Positions 32,343 through 41,904 of a stretch of DNA of 64,000 nucleotides are shown piece after piece. Positions within the stretch are counted from its first letter, which is position 1; each line of letters opens with the position of its first letter. Origin of the DNA: Epilithonimonas hispanica (lineage in GTDB: Bacteria > Bacteroidota > Bacteroidia > Flavobacteriales > Weeksellaceae). Where the stretch lies: contig NZ_QNUG01000001.1 of the NCBI RefSeq assembly GCF_003385395.1, forward strand, positions 1 through 64,000, written 5' to 3'. The position numbers were made by a program, and so were the translations under genes. The notes under the pieces were generated by a model, which made no database searches, was not told where the DNA came from, and was given only the letters and a program-made list of their open reading frames with translations.

Positions 32343-34666
32343 AAAAGTTTGTAATCCTTGCTGCATTGGCTCTTTCGCCCTATTTTCTTGCACAGGAATT
32401 GGTGACCAAACCTGTTCAGTCTTATCAAACTGAAAAATATCAGTCTAAGAAAAAAGCTTTCATAGATAATCTTATTTCCAAAATGACTTTGGACGAGAAA
32501 ATCGGTCAGCTGAATTTACCTTCTTCTGGAGATTTTACGACTGGAACAGCTCAAAGTTCTGATATCGGTAAAAAGATTGAGCAAGGTTTAGTTGGAGGTT
32601 TATTCAACATCAAAGGTGTGGATAAAATCCGTGATGTTCAGAAAGTAGCGGTAGAAAAAAGTCGTTTGAAAATCCCAATGATTTTCGGGATGGATGTAAT
32701 TCACGGTTATGAAACGTCTTTTCCAATTCCATTAGGTTTGGCCTCTTCTTGGGATATGAATTTGATTCAAAGATCGGCTCAGATTGCAGCTCAGGAATCT
32801 ACAGCAGACGGAATCAACTGGACTTTTTCTCCAATGACCGATATTTCCAGAGAACCAAGATGGGGTAGGGTTTCCGAAGGTTCTGGTGAAGACCCATACT
32901 TAGGAAGTGAGATTGCAAAGGCAATGGTTTTTGGTTACCAAGGGACAGACCTTTCAAAAAATAATACAATGTTAGCTTGTCTTAAACACTTCGCGCTTTA
33001 CGGCGCTCCAGAAGGCGGACGAGATTACAACACGGTTGATATGAGCCACGTATCGATGTTTAACAATTATTTTCCACCTTATAAGGCTGCGATTGATGCT
33101 GGAGTTGGTTCAGTAATGGCTTCTTTCAATGAAGTGGATGGCGTTCCAGCAACAGGAAACAAATGGCTGATGACAGATGTTCTAAGAGACCAATGGAAAT
33201 TCAAAGGTTTTGTGGTAACAGATTATACTGGAATTAATGAAATGGTTGACCACGGAATGGGAGATTTGCAGCAAGTTTCGGCTTTGGCAATGAACGCAGG
33301 AGTTGATATGGATATGGTGGGCGAAGGTTTTCTTAAAACCTTGAAAAAATCTGTGTCCGAAGGAAAAGTTTCTGAAAAAACAATTACAGAAGCAACAAGA
33401 AGAATCTTGGAAGCAAAATATGACCTTGGACTTTTTGATGACCCTTATAAATACACAGATTCCAGGAGGGCTCAGAAAGAAGTTTTCAGTCCGAAACATT
33501 TGGAAGCAGCAAGAACTATTTCTGCAAACTCTATGGTTCTGATGAAAAATGACAAACAGGTTCTTCCGCTTAAAAAATCTGGAACAGTTGCTGTGATTGG
33601 TCCGTTGGCAGACAATGCGATGAATATGCCTGGAACCTGGAGCGTTGCTGCAAAACACGCTAATTCTATCTCATTGTTGAGAGGTCTTAAAGAAACTGTA
33701 GGTAAAGATGTGAACTTCATTTATGCAAAAGGAAGCAACGTTTACGAATCTGAAGCAATGGAACAAAAAGCGGCTATGTTCGGGAAAACAACGGGTCGAG
33801 ATAGCCGTCCTGCAGACCAAATCAGAAAAGAAGCTGTTGAAATAGCTAGTAAAGCTGATGTCATTCTTTTAGCCATCGGAGAAAGTGCCGAGATGAGTGG
33901 AGAATCCAGCTCTAGAACAGATATCGGTATTCCGGAAACTCAAAAAGAATTGTTGAGAGAACTTAAGAAAACCGGAAAACCAATTGTGATCGTTCTTTTC
34001 GCAGGTCGTCCTTTAGTTTTAACGGAAGAATCTGAATTAGCAGACGGAATCCTGAATGTTTGGTTTCCAGGAAGTATGGCTGGATACGCTATTTCTGACG
34101 TTCTTTACGGAAAAGTGAATCCTTCCGCAAAATTACCAATGACTTTCCCAAGAAGCGTAGGTCAAGTTCCGATTTATTACAATGCAAAAAATACTGGACG
34201 TCCATTAAGCACAGAAAATACAGATAAATGTACTTTTGAAAAGTTCCGTTCCAATTATCTGGATGAGTGTAACACACCGCTTTATCCATTTGGATATGGG
34301 TTGAGTTATTCTGAGTTTAATTATTCTGATATTTCTGTGAGCAATGCAAAACCTGCTGGCAATACGTCAATCGAGGCTTCAATTACGTTGACGAATAATG
34401 GAAAATATGACGGCGCAGAAGTCGTTCAGCTTTATATCAGAGATCTGGTTGGAAGTATTACAAGACCAGTTAAAGAACTGAAAGGTTTCCAAAAAGTTTA
34501 TCTAAAAGCTGGAGAAAGTAAAAAAGTAACTTTCAAAATCACGCCAGAAGATTTGAAATTCTATAACAGTCAATTGAAATTTGATTGGGAAGCAGGCGAT
34601 TTCGATGTGATGATTGGAACCAATTCTCATAATGTGAAAACAACGAGAATTACTTGGTCAAAATAA
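32339..34666 (+). CDS. bglX: GH3-family beta-glucosidase (BglX-like)
   Basis: The 775-residue periplasmic enzyme has a signal peptide (about 1-19, LAQ). It has the GH3 N-terminal barrel (about 45-375) with GMDVIHGYETSFPIPLGLAS, KHFALYGAPEGGRDYNTVDM and nucleophile Asp in VVTDYTGINEM (about 298). The GH3 C-terminal domain has the acid/base region around GESAEMSGESSSRTDI, and a fibronectin III-like domain ends it. It releases glucose from the ends of oligosaccharides. A GH3 enzyme beside a GH144 is also the arrangement of beta-1,2-glucan degradation in Bacteroides, so sophoro-oligosaccharides are the predicted substrate. Confidence 0.92.
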   Translation: MKKFVILAALALSPYFLAQELVTKPVQSYQTEKYQSKKKAFIDNLISKMTLDEKIGQLNLPSSGDFTTGTAQSSDIGKKIEQGLVGGLFNIKGVDKIRDVQKVAVEKSRLKIPMIFGMDVIHGYETSFPIPLGLASSWDMNLIQRSAQIAAQESTADGINWTFSPMTDISREPRWGRVSEGSGEDPYLGSEIAKAMVFGYQGTDLSKNNTMLACLKHFALYGAPEGGRDYNTVDMSHVSMFNNYFPPYKAAIDAGVGSVMASFNEVDGVPATGNKWLMTDVLRDQWKFKGFVVTDYTGINEMVDHGMGDLQQVSALAMNAGVDMDMVGEGFLKTLKKSVSEGKVSEKTITEATRRILEAKYDLGLFDDPYKYTDSRRAQKEVFSPKHLEAARTISANSMVLMKNDKQVLPLKKSGTVAVIGPLADNAMNMPGTWSVAAKHANSISLLRGLKETVGKDVNFIYAKGSNVYESEAMEQKAAMFGKTTGRDSRPADQIRKEAVEIASKADVILLAIGESAEMSGESSSRTDIGIPETQKELLRELKKTGKPIVIVLFAGRPLVLTEESELADGILNVWFPGSMAGYAISDVLYGKVNPSAKLPMTFPRSVGQVPIYYNAKNTGRPLSTENTDKCTFEKFRSNYLDECNTPLYPFGYGLSYSEFNYSDISVSNAKPAGNTSIEASITLTNNGKYDGAEVVQLYIRDLVGSITRPVKELKGFQKVYLKAGESKKVTFKITPEDLKFYNSQLKFDWEAGDFDVMIGTNSHNVKTTRITWSK

Positions 34667-34690
34667 AATTTAATCCAAATTAATATAATA

Positions 34691-34726
34691 AAAGCCTTTA
34701 GGAAATTAATTCTGAAAGGCTTTTTT
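34691..34726 (+). terminator. Terminator of the glycan-utilisation operon
   Basis: AAAGCCTTT and AAAGGCTTT pair across about 16 bases and a T-run follows. Confidence 0.8.
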
Positions 34727-34966
34727 GTTTGCATTAATGTCAGTGTTGTAGGAGAATTCTAAAGTGTTTTTGACTATTTTTATAAAGGTTTTAAGTGTAA
34801 CTGTATTTCAATTTATAAAAAATAATCTAATAAGTGTACAATTATTTAATTCCTAACAATCTCAAATTTTAACTCAATTTTTCTACAAAAAATAAGAAAT
34901 GAAATTAATATAAAAAGTATAATACACTTTTCTCATTTTCAAATTCTTATTTCCGCTAATAATCAT

Positions 34967-34974
34967 TATATTTG
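34967..34974 (+). promoter_or_regulatory. -7 promoter element of secDF
   Basis: TATATTTG matches TAnnTTTG, 29 bases before the ATG of secDF. The 34727-34966 stretch between terminator and promoter shows nothing else. Confidence 0.5.
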
Positions 34975-35003
34975 CCGACTTAATTTATATATATCGTAAG
35001 AAA

Positions 35004-37913
35004 ATGCAAGGAAAAGGACTCGTTACATTAGTTGCCATCGTTCTTGGATTGATTTGCCTTAATGAGCTTCTGCCTTCTTTCTATGCCAACAAAATAGAAA
35101 AAGAAGCAAAAGCAATTGCAGGCGAAAATCCAGTGAAGTACAATGCTGAGATTGCAAGACTTTCTAAAGAGACCCTTAATCTAGGTTTTACAAAACTAGA
35201 TTATACGTCTGCTAAACAGAAGGAAATGAAACTCGGATTGGATCTTAAAGGTGGTATCAACGTATTATTGGAGATCAACCAAAGAGATTTGGTAAACGAT
35301 CTTAGTAATTACTCAACAAATGCTACTTTAGTAGAAGCACTTAACAGAACAGACAAAGCTCAGAAAAACTCAAGTAAACAATACATCGAGGATTTCTTTA
35401 CCCAGTTCGAAGCTGTTACAAAAGAAAAAGGAACAAACCTTAAACTTGCAGATCCTGAGATCTTCGGAAACACAAATCTTTCTGAAATTAAGTTTAATAC
35501 ACCAGATGAGCAGGTTAAAAATATTGTAAGAAAGAAAATTGAAGCCTCTGTAGGTACGGCCTATGAAGTTCTTAGAACACGTATCGATAAAATGGGGGTT
35601 ACGCAGCCAAACGTTCAAAGAGTTCCTGGAACTGGTAGAATTTTGGTGGAAATGCCTGGTATCAAAGATATCGACAGAGTTAAAAAAATGTTGGCAACTT
35701 CTGCTAAACTTCAGTTTTGGGAAGTACAACTAGGACAAGAGGTTTTACCATATTTCTCTCAATTAGATCAATTGGTAAAAGCAAAAGGAGATTCTATAGG
35801 TGTTGCAAAAACTACGAATTTGATGAACTTGATTCAATTAAATTCTACACCCGGAAACGCTGTTGCAAACGTAAAATTAGCTGATACAGCTGTTGTTAAT
35901 AAATTACTTAATAGCGATGCTGCTATCAAAGCAAGACCTATTAACTTAAAATATACCCAATTTATGTGGGGCTACAAGCCTGAGAATAATACCTCTAACA
36001 GTCTTGTATTATATGCAATCAGAGGAAATATTACTCAGAAAGCACCAGTTGATGGCGCTGTAGAATCTGCAAACATCAATTATGATCAATTAGGTCGTAT
36101 CGTGGTAGATATGCAAATGGATTCTCAAGGTGCTCGTGACTGGAAAGTTATGACCGAGAAAAATAATGGTAAAGTGGTTGCTGTAACTTTGGATAACAGA
36201 GTGTACACGGCGCCGTCTGTAAATAGTGTGATTCCTGACGGAAGAACTCAGATTTCTGGAAACTTTACTCAAGAAGAAGCTAAAGATTTAGTTGATGTTC
36301 TTGGAGCTGGTAAATTGCCTGCAGGTGCAAAAATTGTACAGGCAGACGTTGTAGGTCCATCTCTTGGAGCAGAGTCTATCAATGATGGTATTATGTCGTT
36401 CCTTATCGCATTTGCAATTATCATTGTTTACATCATTTTCTATTATGGTGGAGCAGGGGTTTATGCAGTTATTGCAATGACGATCAACTTATTCTACATT
36501 TTCGGGATTATGGATTCCTTGGATGCTACGTTAACGCTTCCTGGTATTGCAGGTATCGTATTGTCTATGGCTTTGGCGGTAGATGCAAACGTGATTATCT
36601 ACGAAAGAACGAAAGAAGAATTGTTCCTTGGAAAAGGAATTATGGAGGCTTATAAAGATGGTTTCAAGCATGCTATTTCTGCGATTATCGATGGTCACGC
36701 GACAACGTTCATTACCGCTTTGATTCTTTATGTTTTTGGAACAGGACCTATCAAAGGCTTTGCAGTAACATTGATGATTGGATTGGTAATGACATTGTTC
36801 ACTTCGGTACTATTATCAAGAGTAATGATTTTTAGCAGATTGGAAAAAGGAAAATCGCTTTCTGTTTGGACGGCTCCTACTAAGAATCTTTTCAGAAATA
36901 CTTGGATTGACTTCATTGGGAAAAGAAAATATTCTTACATCGTTTCTGCTATTTTGATGGTAATTTCTATTATATCAATTGCTGTAAACGGATTCAAATA
37001 TGGTATCGATTTTACAGGAGGACGTAACTATGTTGTAAGATTCGAAAAACCAGTTGACGCAGAAAAAATAGAAGGCAATATTGCTAAACTAATGAAAACG
37101 GCTGATGGTAAAAATGAGTCTGTAGAAGTTAAAACATTTGGTAACTCTTCTCAGTTGAAAATCACAACCGATTATTTGATCGATGATGAGTCTCTAGCAG
37201 CAGATCAAACTGTTGAACAAAAAATCTACGAAGGTCTTAAGCAAGATTTGCCAGCCAGTATGAGTTTGGCAGATTTCAAGGCAGCAGATAAAGGTCAAGC
37301 AGGTATTGTATCTTCAACCAAAGTAGGACCTACAGTGGCAGATGATATCACCACACACGGTATGTTGGCGGTTGCAGCATCATTGCTTGGTATCTTTATC
37401 TATATCTTGGTAAGATTCGATAAGTGGCAGTTTTCACTTGGAGCGGTTGCAGGTCTATTCCACGATACAGTGGTGATTCTTGGAGTTTATTCATTATTCT
37501 ACAAAGTAATGCCGTTCAATATGGAGATCAACCAGGATTTCATTGCGGCGATTTTGACGGTGATTGGTTACTCGATTAACGATACCGTAATCATCTTCGA
37601 TAGAATTAGAGAATACTTGAAAGAGAAGAAAGCGTTGACATTGGCTGGATTATTTGATGATTCAATTTCTAGTACAATTGGTAGAACTTTCAACACATCA
37701 TTCACTACAATTTTGGTAATCCTTGCGATTTTCATCTTTGGTGGAGATAACCTGAGAGGATTTATGTTCTGTCTATTGATTGGTATTGGGTTTGGTACTT
37801 ATTCATCAATCTTCATTGCATCGGCTACGGCTTATGACTTCCTGAAAGGAAAGAAAAAAGAAGATAAAGTAACTGGCAAATCTTCTATCAGCAATGCTGA
37901 AATAGTAGGTTAG
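35004..37913 (+). CDS. secDF: Fused protein translocase subunit SecDF
   Basis: The 969-residue inner-membrane protein has SecD and SecF in one chain, as is usual in Bacteroidota. It uses the proton-motive force to help pull secreted proteins through SecYEG. SecD part: TM1 (about 7-24), periplasmic P1 domain with LGLDLKGGINVLLEI (about 77-91) and GAGKLPAGAKIVQADVVGPSLG, then five TM segments. SecF part (about 640-950): FKYGIDFTGGRNYVVRF and VRFDKWQFSLGAVAGLFHDT. RND-type Asp residues are expected in the TM region. It carries its own promoter and terminator. Confidence 0.95.
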   Translation: MQGKGLVTLVAIVLGLICLNELLPSFYANKIEKEAKAIAGENPVKYNAEIARLSKETLNLGFTKLDYTSAKQKEMKLGLDLKGGINVLLEINQRDLVNDLSNYSTNATLVEALNRTDKAQKNSSKQYIEDFFTQFEAVTKEKGTNLKLADPEIFGNTNLSEIKFNTPDEQVKNIVRKKIEASVGTAYEVLRTRIDKMGVTQPNVQRVPGTGRILVEMPGIKDIDRVKKMLATSAKLQFWEVQLGQEVLPYFSQLDQLVKAKGDSIGVAKTTNLMNLIQLNSTPGNAVANVKLADTAVVNKLLNSDAAIKARPINLKYTQFMWGYKPENNTSNSLVLYAIRGNITQKAPVDGAVESANINYDQLGRIVVDMQMDSQGARDWKVMTEKNNGKVVAVTLDNRVYTAPSVNSVIPDGRTQISGNFTQEEAKDLVDVLGAGKLPAGAKIVQADVVGPSLGAESINDGIMSFLIAFAIIIVYIIFYYGGAGVYAVIAMTINLFYIFGIMDSLDATLTLPGIAGIVLSMALAVDANVIIYERTKEELFLGKGIMEAYKDGFKHAISAIIDGHATTFITALILYVFGTGPIKGFAVTLMIGLVMTLFTSVLLSRVMIFSRLEKGKSLSVWTAPTKNLFRNTWIDFIGKRKYSYIVSAILMVISIISIAVNGFKYGIDFTGGRNYVVRFEKPVDAEKIEGNIAKLMKTADGKNESVEVKTFGNSSQLKITTDYLIDDESLAADQTVEQKIYEGLKQDLPASMSLADFKAADKGQAGIVSSTKVGPTVADDITTHGMLAVAASLLGIFIYILVRFDKWQFSLGAVAGLFHDTVVILGVYSLFYKVMPFNMEINQDFIAAILTVIGYSINDTVIIFDRIREYLKEKKALTLAGLFDDSISSTIGRTFNTSFTTILVILAIFIFGGDNLRGFMFCLLIGIGFGTYSSIFIASATAYDFLKGKKKEDKVTGKSSISNAEIVG

Positions 37914-37937
37914 GTTTTTCTTAGAAATATATAAAGT

Positions 37938-37967
37938 AAAGCTCTCAAGTGATTGTGAGCTTTTTTT
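37938..37967 (+). terminator. Terminator of secDF
   Basis: AAAGCTC and GAGCTTT pair around about 12 bases and are followed by a T-run. Confidence 0.75.
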
Positions 37968-37990
37968 GTGCTTTTACATTTGGCGGTTTT

Positions 37991-38066
37991 GTCATTCCGG
38001 AGGAATCTAAGCTAAATGAATCAGCACAGTGAATTATCTGCTGTTTCTAGATTCCTCCGGGATTAC
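37991..38066. repeat. REP-like inverted repeat
   Basis: GTCATTCCGGAGGAATCTAA and TAGATTCCTCCGGGATTAC are imperfect reverse complements about 35 bases apart, forming a long stem-loop. It lies between the secDF terminator and the next gene. Confidence 0.65.
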
Positions 38067-38098
38067 AAACTAAGTGTTTGATTACAGAAATAAAAAAA

Positions 38099-38123
38099 AT
38101 CCTGCAAATAAAATCTGCAGGAT
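38099..38123 (-). terminator. Terminator of the 38161 gene
   Basis: ATCCTGCA and TGCAGGAT pair. On the minus strand a run of eight T follows, as expected for termination of the gene that ends at 38161. Confidence 0.75.
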
Positions 38124-38160
38124 CACCAATAAAACAAATCAATTGGGAAAATTGACTCTA

Positions 38161-38856
38161 CTATTCAGTTGGTGGTATCGGGGTTTCCTCCGGCAATCCA
38201 CTCGGTGTATCATAGATAACATAATCGTTATACTTGGCTTCATCGGTTTCGTAGAAAATATCTTGTCCGATGCCTGCATATTTTATCAATAATCGGTAAA
38301 GAGTGTTGAGCACTTCTATACGGTCTTCTGTAGCAACATCTCGATCCGAAATTCCCTTGGCTTGTGCATCGATACCCAGATCCAAAGTATCTCTTTGAGT
38401 CGTGAGCGTTGTGATTTTATCAGAAGTAAGACCTTCGTTTTGCAAATCTGTCAGATATTTTTCTGCAGTTATGCTCATAATTTTGGCGTTACGAACCAGT
38501 TCTGCATCGCTTTGTCGGGCTAGATCTGATCCTCCGAATTCCTTATACTTGGCACTTCCAAGTCCGAAAACATTTTGAGCCATATTCAGGATGGTACGCA
38601 TCGTTTTGGATAAGGCATCTCTAGCGGCATCTTTTTGGGCGGTCAATTCTATTTTGATAGCTTCCAACTGTTCATCAGAAGGGAAATTGTCCACAGCATT
38701 ACGCGCCTTGGTAAACTCGGTTTTCTTGGTTGGTGTGTAACCTCGGTCTGTGAATTCTACAATATCACGGTCTAAGAGATTGATAAACTCGTCTGCTTTT
38801 TGTTTTAGAATTGCGTCGGTAAGATGGAACTCCCGAACTACTTGGTTTTTTTTCAT
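38161..38856 (-). CDS. Helical protein of unknown function
   Basis: I do not recognise this 231-residue protein. It lacks a signal peptide and membrane segments and appears almost wholly helical (AILKQKADEFINLLDRDIVE, then repeated coiled-coil-like stretches about 60-190). MAQNVFGLGSAKYKEFGGSD lies in the middle (about 92-111), and the C-terminus is a proline-rich acidic tail (PSGLPEETPIPPTE). Similar stand-alone proteins are frequent in Flavobacteriia. It has its own terminator on the same strand and may be part of a lineage-specific module with the repeats that follow. Confidence 0.55.
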   Translation of the reverse strand: MKKNQVVREFHLTDAILKQKADEFINLLDRDIVEFTDRGYTPTKKTEFTKARNAVDNFPSDEQLEAIKIELTAQKDAARDALSKTMRTILNMAQNVFGLGSAKYKEFGGSDLARQSDAELVRNAKIMSITAEKYLTDLQNEGLTSDKITTLTTQRDTLDLGIDAQAKGISDRDVATEDRIEVLNTLYRLLIKYAGIGQDIFYETDEAKYNDYVIYDTPSGLPEETPIPPTE

Positions 38857-38974
38857 CGTTGAAGTATTGTGTTTATTAAATCGAATTTAGAAAAAAAATC
38901 TAAGAAAACAAACTTTTTCTAGAAAAATTTATTTTTAAGAGATTTTGCAACTTGTTGATTCATAATAAAATCCG

Positions 38975-39165
38975 TGCATCTGCCTCATCGTAATGAATCA
39001 ACGGCTCATCGTAATGAATCAATGACCTGTCGTAATGAATCAATGCCTTATCGTAATTAATCAACGAGGCTTCGTAATACATCAACGTTCCATCGTAATG
39101 AATCAAAGACCTAATGAAGTGAATCATCGTCCTGTTGTAATGAATCGAAGGTGTATCGTAATGTA
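38975..39165. repeat. Tandem repeat of about 21-bp units (TCGTAATGAATCA)
   Basis: About nine degenerate units built on TCGTAATGAATCAA. Because the unit is a multiple of three, the minus strand stays open and would read IHYD repeats (38960-39277), but this has no other protein character. No independent spacers, so it is not a CRISPR array. Confidence 0.8.
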
Positions 39166-39250
39166 TTTTTGACCTTTTTGAATATTTAGACAAAAAAACA
39201 GACGTTAAGCGTCTGTCTTTTTGATTTTTAAAAAGCTTTGCTTTTTTAAT

Positions 39251-39360
39251 GCTGGCGCGAGCATCTTGCTCGTGCATTATATGGTTTGAGACACGAGCGT
39301 GACGCTCGCGCTAGCTGGAGTCTTTTATATTGTAGGCACGAGCGTGACGCTCGCGCTAGC
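39251..39360. repeat. Three copies of a GC-rich hairpin repeat
   Basis: Copies at 39251-39277, 39292-39315 and 39337-39360. The last two share CACGAGCGTGACGCTCGCG followed by CTAGC and are identical over 24 bases; the first is a diverged, inverted relative. Each contains an internal palindrome (CGAGCGT.ACGCTCG). They stand out sharply in AT-rich DNA. Confidence 0.75.
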
Positions 39361-39377
39361 GGTGAGAGTATAACTAT

Positions 39378-39794
39378 TTATTTGGATTTATATTTTCTCT
39401 TTAGTGGAAATAGTTTTGTAATTTTTCTATCGATATGTTTTGTTACCTCAAAAAACTTAAATGGATTTTCTGTTTTGTCTTGAGGTAAAATTTCAAAATT
39501 TAAACTTTTAATTGCATTTAGTTGAATACAGCAATGTTCAGGATTTGTCCAGAATATTAAATTATTGAAGCCTTTTAATTGTTTTGATAAATCGTTTCCA
39601 TTTCGATCAATCACAATAGGTTTTCTGTATGTCTTATCAAACGTCATTTCATTTATGTATCCAATTCTGTCTTCATCAACGTTTAATATATTATCATCAA
39701 TATTTGCTACGACTAAATTAATCTCTCCGGTATAATTAGTAGGTACAATTATTTTTAGAGTGGGTGAATAAAAATGAAAATTAAAACCAATCAA
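39378..39794 (-). CDS. Exported protein of unknown function, start uncertain
   Basis: I do not recognise this 138-residue protein. From the TTG start it reads LIGFNFHFYSPTLKIIVPTN. The in-frame sequence just upstream of that TTG, up to a stop near 39840, encodes SKWSYLLFFFSLSLIGFNF, a good signal-peptide core, so translation probably begins further upstream at a non-ATG codon or inside the neighbour. The mature part is polar, with a CC pair in NPEHCCIQLN. The next gene upstream ends at 39797, overlapping this putative signal region. Confidence 0.45.
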   Translation of the reverse strand: MIGFNFHFYSPTLKIIVPTNYTGEINLVVANIDDNILNVDEDRIGYINEMTFDKTYRKPIVIDRNGNDLSKQLKGFNNLIFWTNPEHCCIQLNAIKSLNFEILPQDKTENPFKFFEVTKHIDRKITKLFPLKRKYKSK

Positions 39795-39796
39795 AC

Positions 39797-40027
39797 TTAA
39801 ACTAAAGAAAAATAATAGGTAAGACCATTTAGAATATTTTTAAAGATCAGATTTGAAATAAAAGCTACAAGCCAACAGATAATTAAAATTCCAAGAATAA
39901 AAATAATTCCAAAACAATATCCTGAAAAAAACATTCCTCCAGGAAATTCCGCAATCTGGATTACTGAAATGATAAGTAAAATTATAGTTGTAATTGTGAA
40001 AAATCGTCTAATAGTAACGTCTGACAT
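39797..40027 (-). CDS. Small two-segment membrane protein
   Basis: The 76-residue protein has two hydrophobic segments (FFTITTIILLIISVIQIAEF and FGIIFILGILIICWLVAFIS). Function not recognised. It is immediately upstream of the 39378 gene on the same strand and possibly translationally coupled with it. It diverges from the MFS exporter at 40118. Confidence 0.5.
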   Translation of the reverse strand: MSDVTIRRFFTITTIILLIISVIQIAEFPGGMFFSGYCFGIIFILGILIICWLVAFISNLIFKNILNGLTYYFSLV

Positions 40028-40117
40028 ATAATAACTGATGATTTAACGTATAAAAATAGTAATTCTAACAATTTAAAAATAAAAACATAAAATCAAAAAA
40101 ATACGATCTTCGCAGCT

Positions 40118-41338
40118 ATGAAAACAAATCAAAAATCTGCGGCTATTGGTTTTATCTTTATCACGCTGTTGATAGATATTACAGGCTGGGGAATCATCAT
40201 TCCTGTAGTTCCAAAACTGATAGAAGAACTTATCCACGCAGATATCAGCGAGGCGGCTAAATATGGAGGCTGGCTGAGTTTTGCTTATGCCTTTATTCAA
40301 TTTATTTTCTCTCCTTTTGTCGGGAACTTGAGTGATAAATATGGGCGTAGGCCTATTATCCTAATTTCGCTTTTTGGCTTTGCTGTAGATTATATTTTTC
40401 TTGCGTTGGCACCTAATATCTGGTTTCTTTTCATTGGTCGTATCATTGCTGGGATTACCGGAGCCAGCGTTACAACCGCAAGCGCATACATTGCGGATAT
40501 CTCAACAGATAAAGACCGTGCGAAGAATTTTGGACTCATTGGTGCGGCATTCGGCCTAGGGTTTATTATTGGGCCTGTTTTGGGTGGTGTTTTGGGACAT
40601 TATGGTTCTAGAGTTCCGTTTTATGCGGCGGCGATTTTGTGTTTGATTAATTTTATCTACGGCTATTTCATCTTGCCGGAAAGTTTGGATAAAGAAAATC
40701 GTAGAGAATTTGACTGGAAAAGAGCAAATCCTATTGGCTCTTTAAAATTACTTAGAAAACATCCTGAGATTTCGGGCTTAGTGATTTCCTTGATTTTGAT
40801 TTATATTGGAGGACATGCGGTGCAGAGTAATTGGAGTTTCTACACCATGTACAGATTCGATTGGGATGAGAGAATGGTTGGGATTTCTCTTGGGGTTGTA
40901 GGACTAATGGTTGGATTGGTTCAAGGATTATTAATCCGATGGATCAATCCCAAAATCGGAGACATAAAAAGTATTTTCTATGGCTTGCTATTATATTCTT
41001 TTGGGATGTTGTTGTACGCCTTTGCAACGGAAGGTTGGATGATGCTTGTCTTTACAATCCCATATTGTTTAGGTGGGATTTGTGGCCCGGCGCTTCAATC
41101 GATTATTACGAAGAATATTCCTTCTAATGAGCAAGGCGAATTGCAAGGCGCATTAACAAGCTTGATGAGTGCAACATCCATTGTTGGGCCACCGTTGATG
41201 ACGAATTTGTTTTACTATTTTACACATAAAGAAGCGCCTTTTCAGTTTCCAGGAGCGCCATTCTTCTTAGCATTCTTGCTGTTTATGGCGAGTATCTATT
41301 TCGTTTATATTAATTTTAAAGATAAGAAACAGAATTAG
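40118..41338 (+). CDS. TCR/Tet-family MFS exporter
   Basis: The 406-residue inner-membrane protein has 12 TM segments. The TetA-type family opening is [20 protein letters not shown] (about 18-37). MFS motif A is [19 protein letters not shown], and [20 protein letters not shown] follows. Such proteins export tetracyclines or other drugs with proton antiport. The substrate cannot be read, and chromosomal copies in this lineage need not confer resistance. Monocistronic. Confidence 0.85.
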   Translation: MKTNQKSAAIGFIFITLLIDITGWGIIIPVVPKLIEELIHADISEAAKYGGWLSFAYAFIQFIFSPFVGNLSDKYGRRPIILISLFGFAVDYIFLALAPNIWFLFIGRIIAGITGASVTTASAYIADISTDKDRAKNFGLIGAAFGLGFIIGPVLGGVLGHYGSRVPFYAAAILCLINFIYGYFILPESLDKENRREFDWKRANPIGSLKLLRKHPEISGLVISLILIYIGGHAVQSNWSFYTMYRFDWDERMVGISLGVVGLMVGLVQGLLIRWINPKIGDIKSIFYGLLLYSFGMLLYAFATEGWMMLVFTIPYCLGGICGPALQSIITKNIPSNEQGELQGALTSLMSATSIVGPPLMTNLFYYFTHKEAPFQFPGAPFFLAFLLFMASIYFVYINFKDKKQN

Positions 41339-41565
41339 ATGCAAGTGTGATTTTTTTATCAAAATTAAAAAAGCTAATGCTCTATAATTTTTTTAAAGTT
41401 CTCAAAAAAAAATTATTATAAAAGATAGTTTTTTGCTCTTTTTGTAACGTTTTTCTTTTTGTGACTTTATGGTTTATTGTATTTTTCAAATTTAAACCTA
41501 CTATAATATATTCTTTTATGATAAAATTATGACAACTAAATGTCTGTTAGCTTTATAATCTTTCT

Positions 41566-41573
41566 TAATTTTG
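41566..41573 (+). promoter_or_regulatory. -7 promoter element at the tatA start
   Basis: TAATTTTG matches TAnnTTTG but ends only four bases before the ATG at 41578. Transcription would then begin at or next to the start codon, giving a leaderless message. Confidence 0.4.
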
Positions 41574-41577
41574 CGAA

Positions 41578-41901
41578 ATGGAATTGAGTTTAGGAGAAAT
41601 GTTAATGATTGCACTTGCATTTATTGTTTTATTCGGACCAGATAAATTGCCCGAGATTGCCCGAGGTCTTGGAGAAGGTGTACGCAAAATGCGTGGCGCT
41701 GTGGATGATATCAAAACCGAAATTATGAAAGAAGGAGACAATCCTCTCTCCGATATCAAAAAAGAAATTGATAAAGTAAAGCAATCTGCTCAAGACTTCA
41801 ATCCTTTGGCAGAAAAGAAAAACAACGATTTTATATCTCAAGAAACACCTAAAATAGATCTTTCCGAAGACGATACACACGAAGGTCCCGTAAGCCGATA
41901 A
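41578..41901 (+). CDS. tatA: Twin-arginine translocase subunit TatA/TatB-like
   Basis: The 107-residue protein has the family layout: N-terminal TM helix with Glu (MELSLGEMLMIALAFIVLFG, 1-20), the FGPDKLPEIARGLGEGVRKM hinge and amphipathic helix, then a charged, disordered tail. It helps form the pore for folded Tat substrates. TatA and TatB are hard to separate by eye. A PAP2 phosphatase gene starts three bases after the stop. No tatC is in the window. Confidence 0.88.
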   Translation: MELSLGEMLMIALAFIVLFGPDKLPEIARGLGEGVRKMRGAVDDIKTEIMKEGDNPLSDIKKEIDKVKQSAQDFNPLAEKKNNDFISQETPKIDLSEDDTHEGPVSR

Positions 41902-41904
41902 ACT

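Noticed and set aside
38975..39165. Possible CRISPR array
   Set aside because: Units are degenerate, about 21 bp, directly contiguous and without independent spacers, and no cas genes are near.
38960..39277. Minus-strand open frame with IHYD repeats
   Set aside because: It is explained by a tandem repeat whose unit length is a multiple of three, with a GC-rich hairpin repeat at one end.
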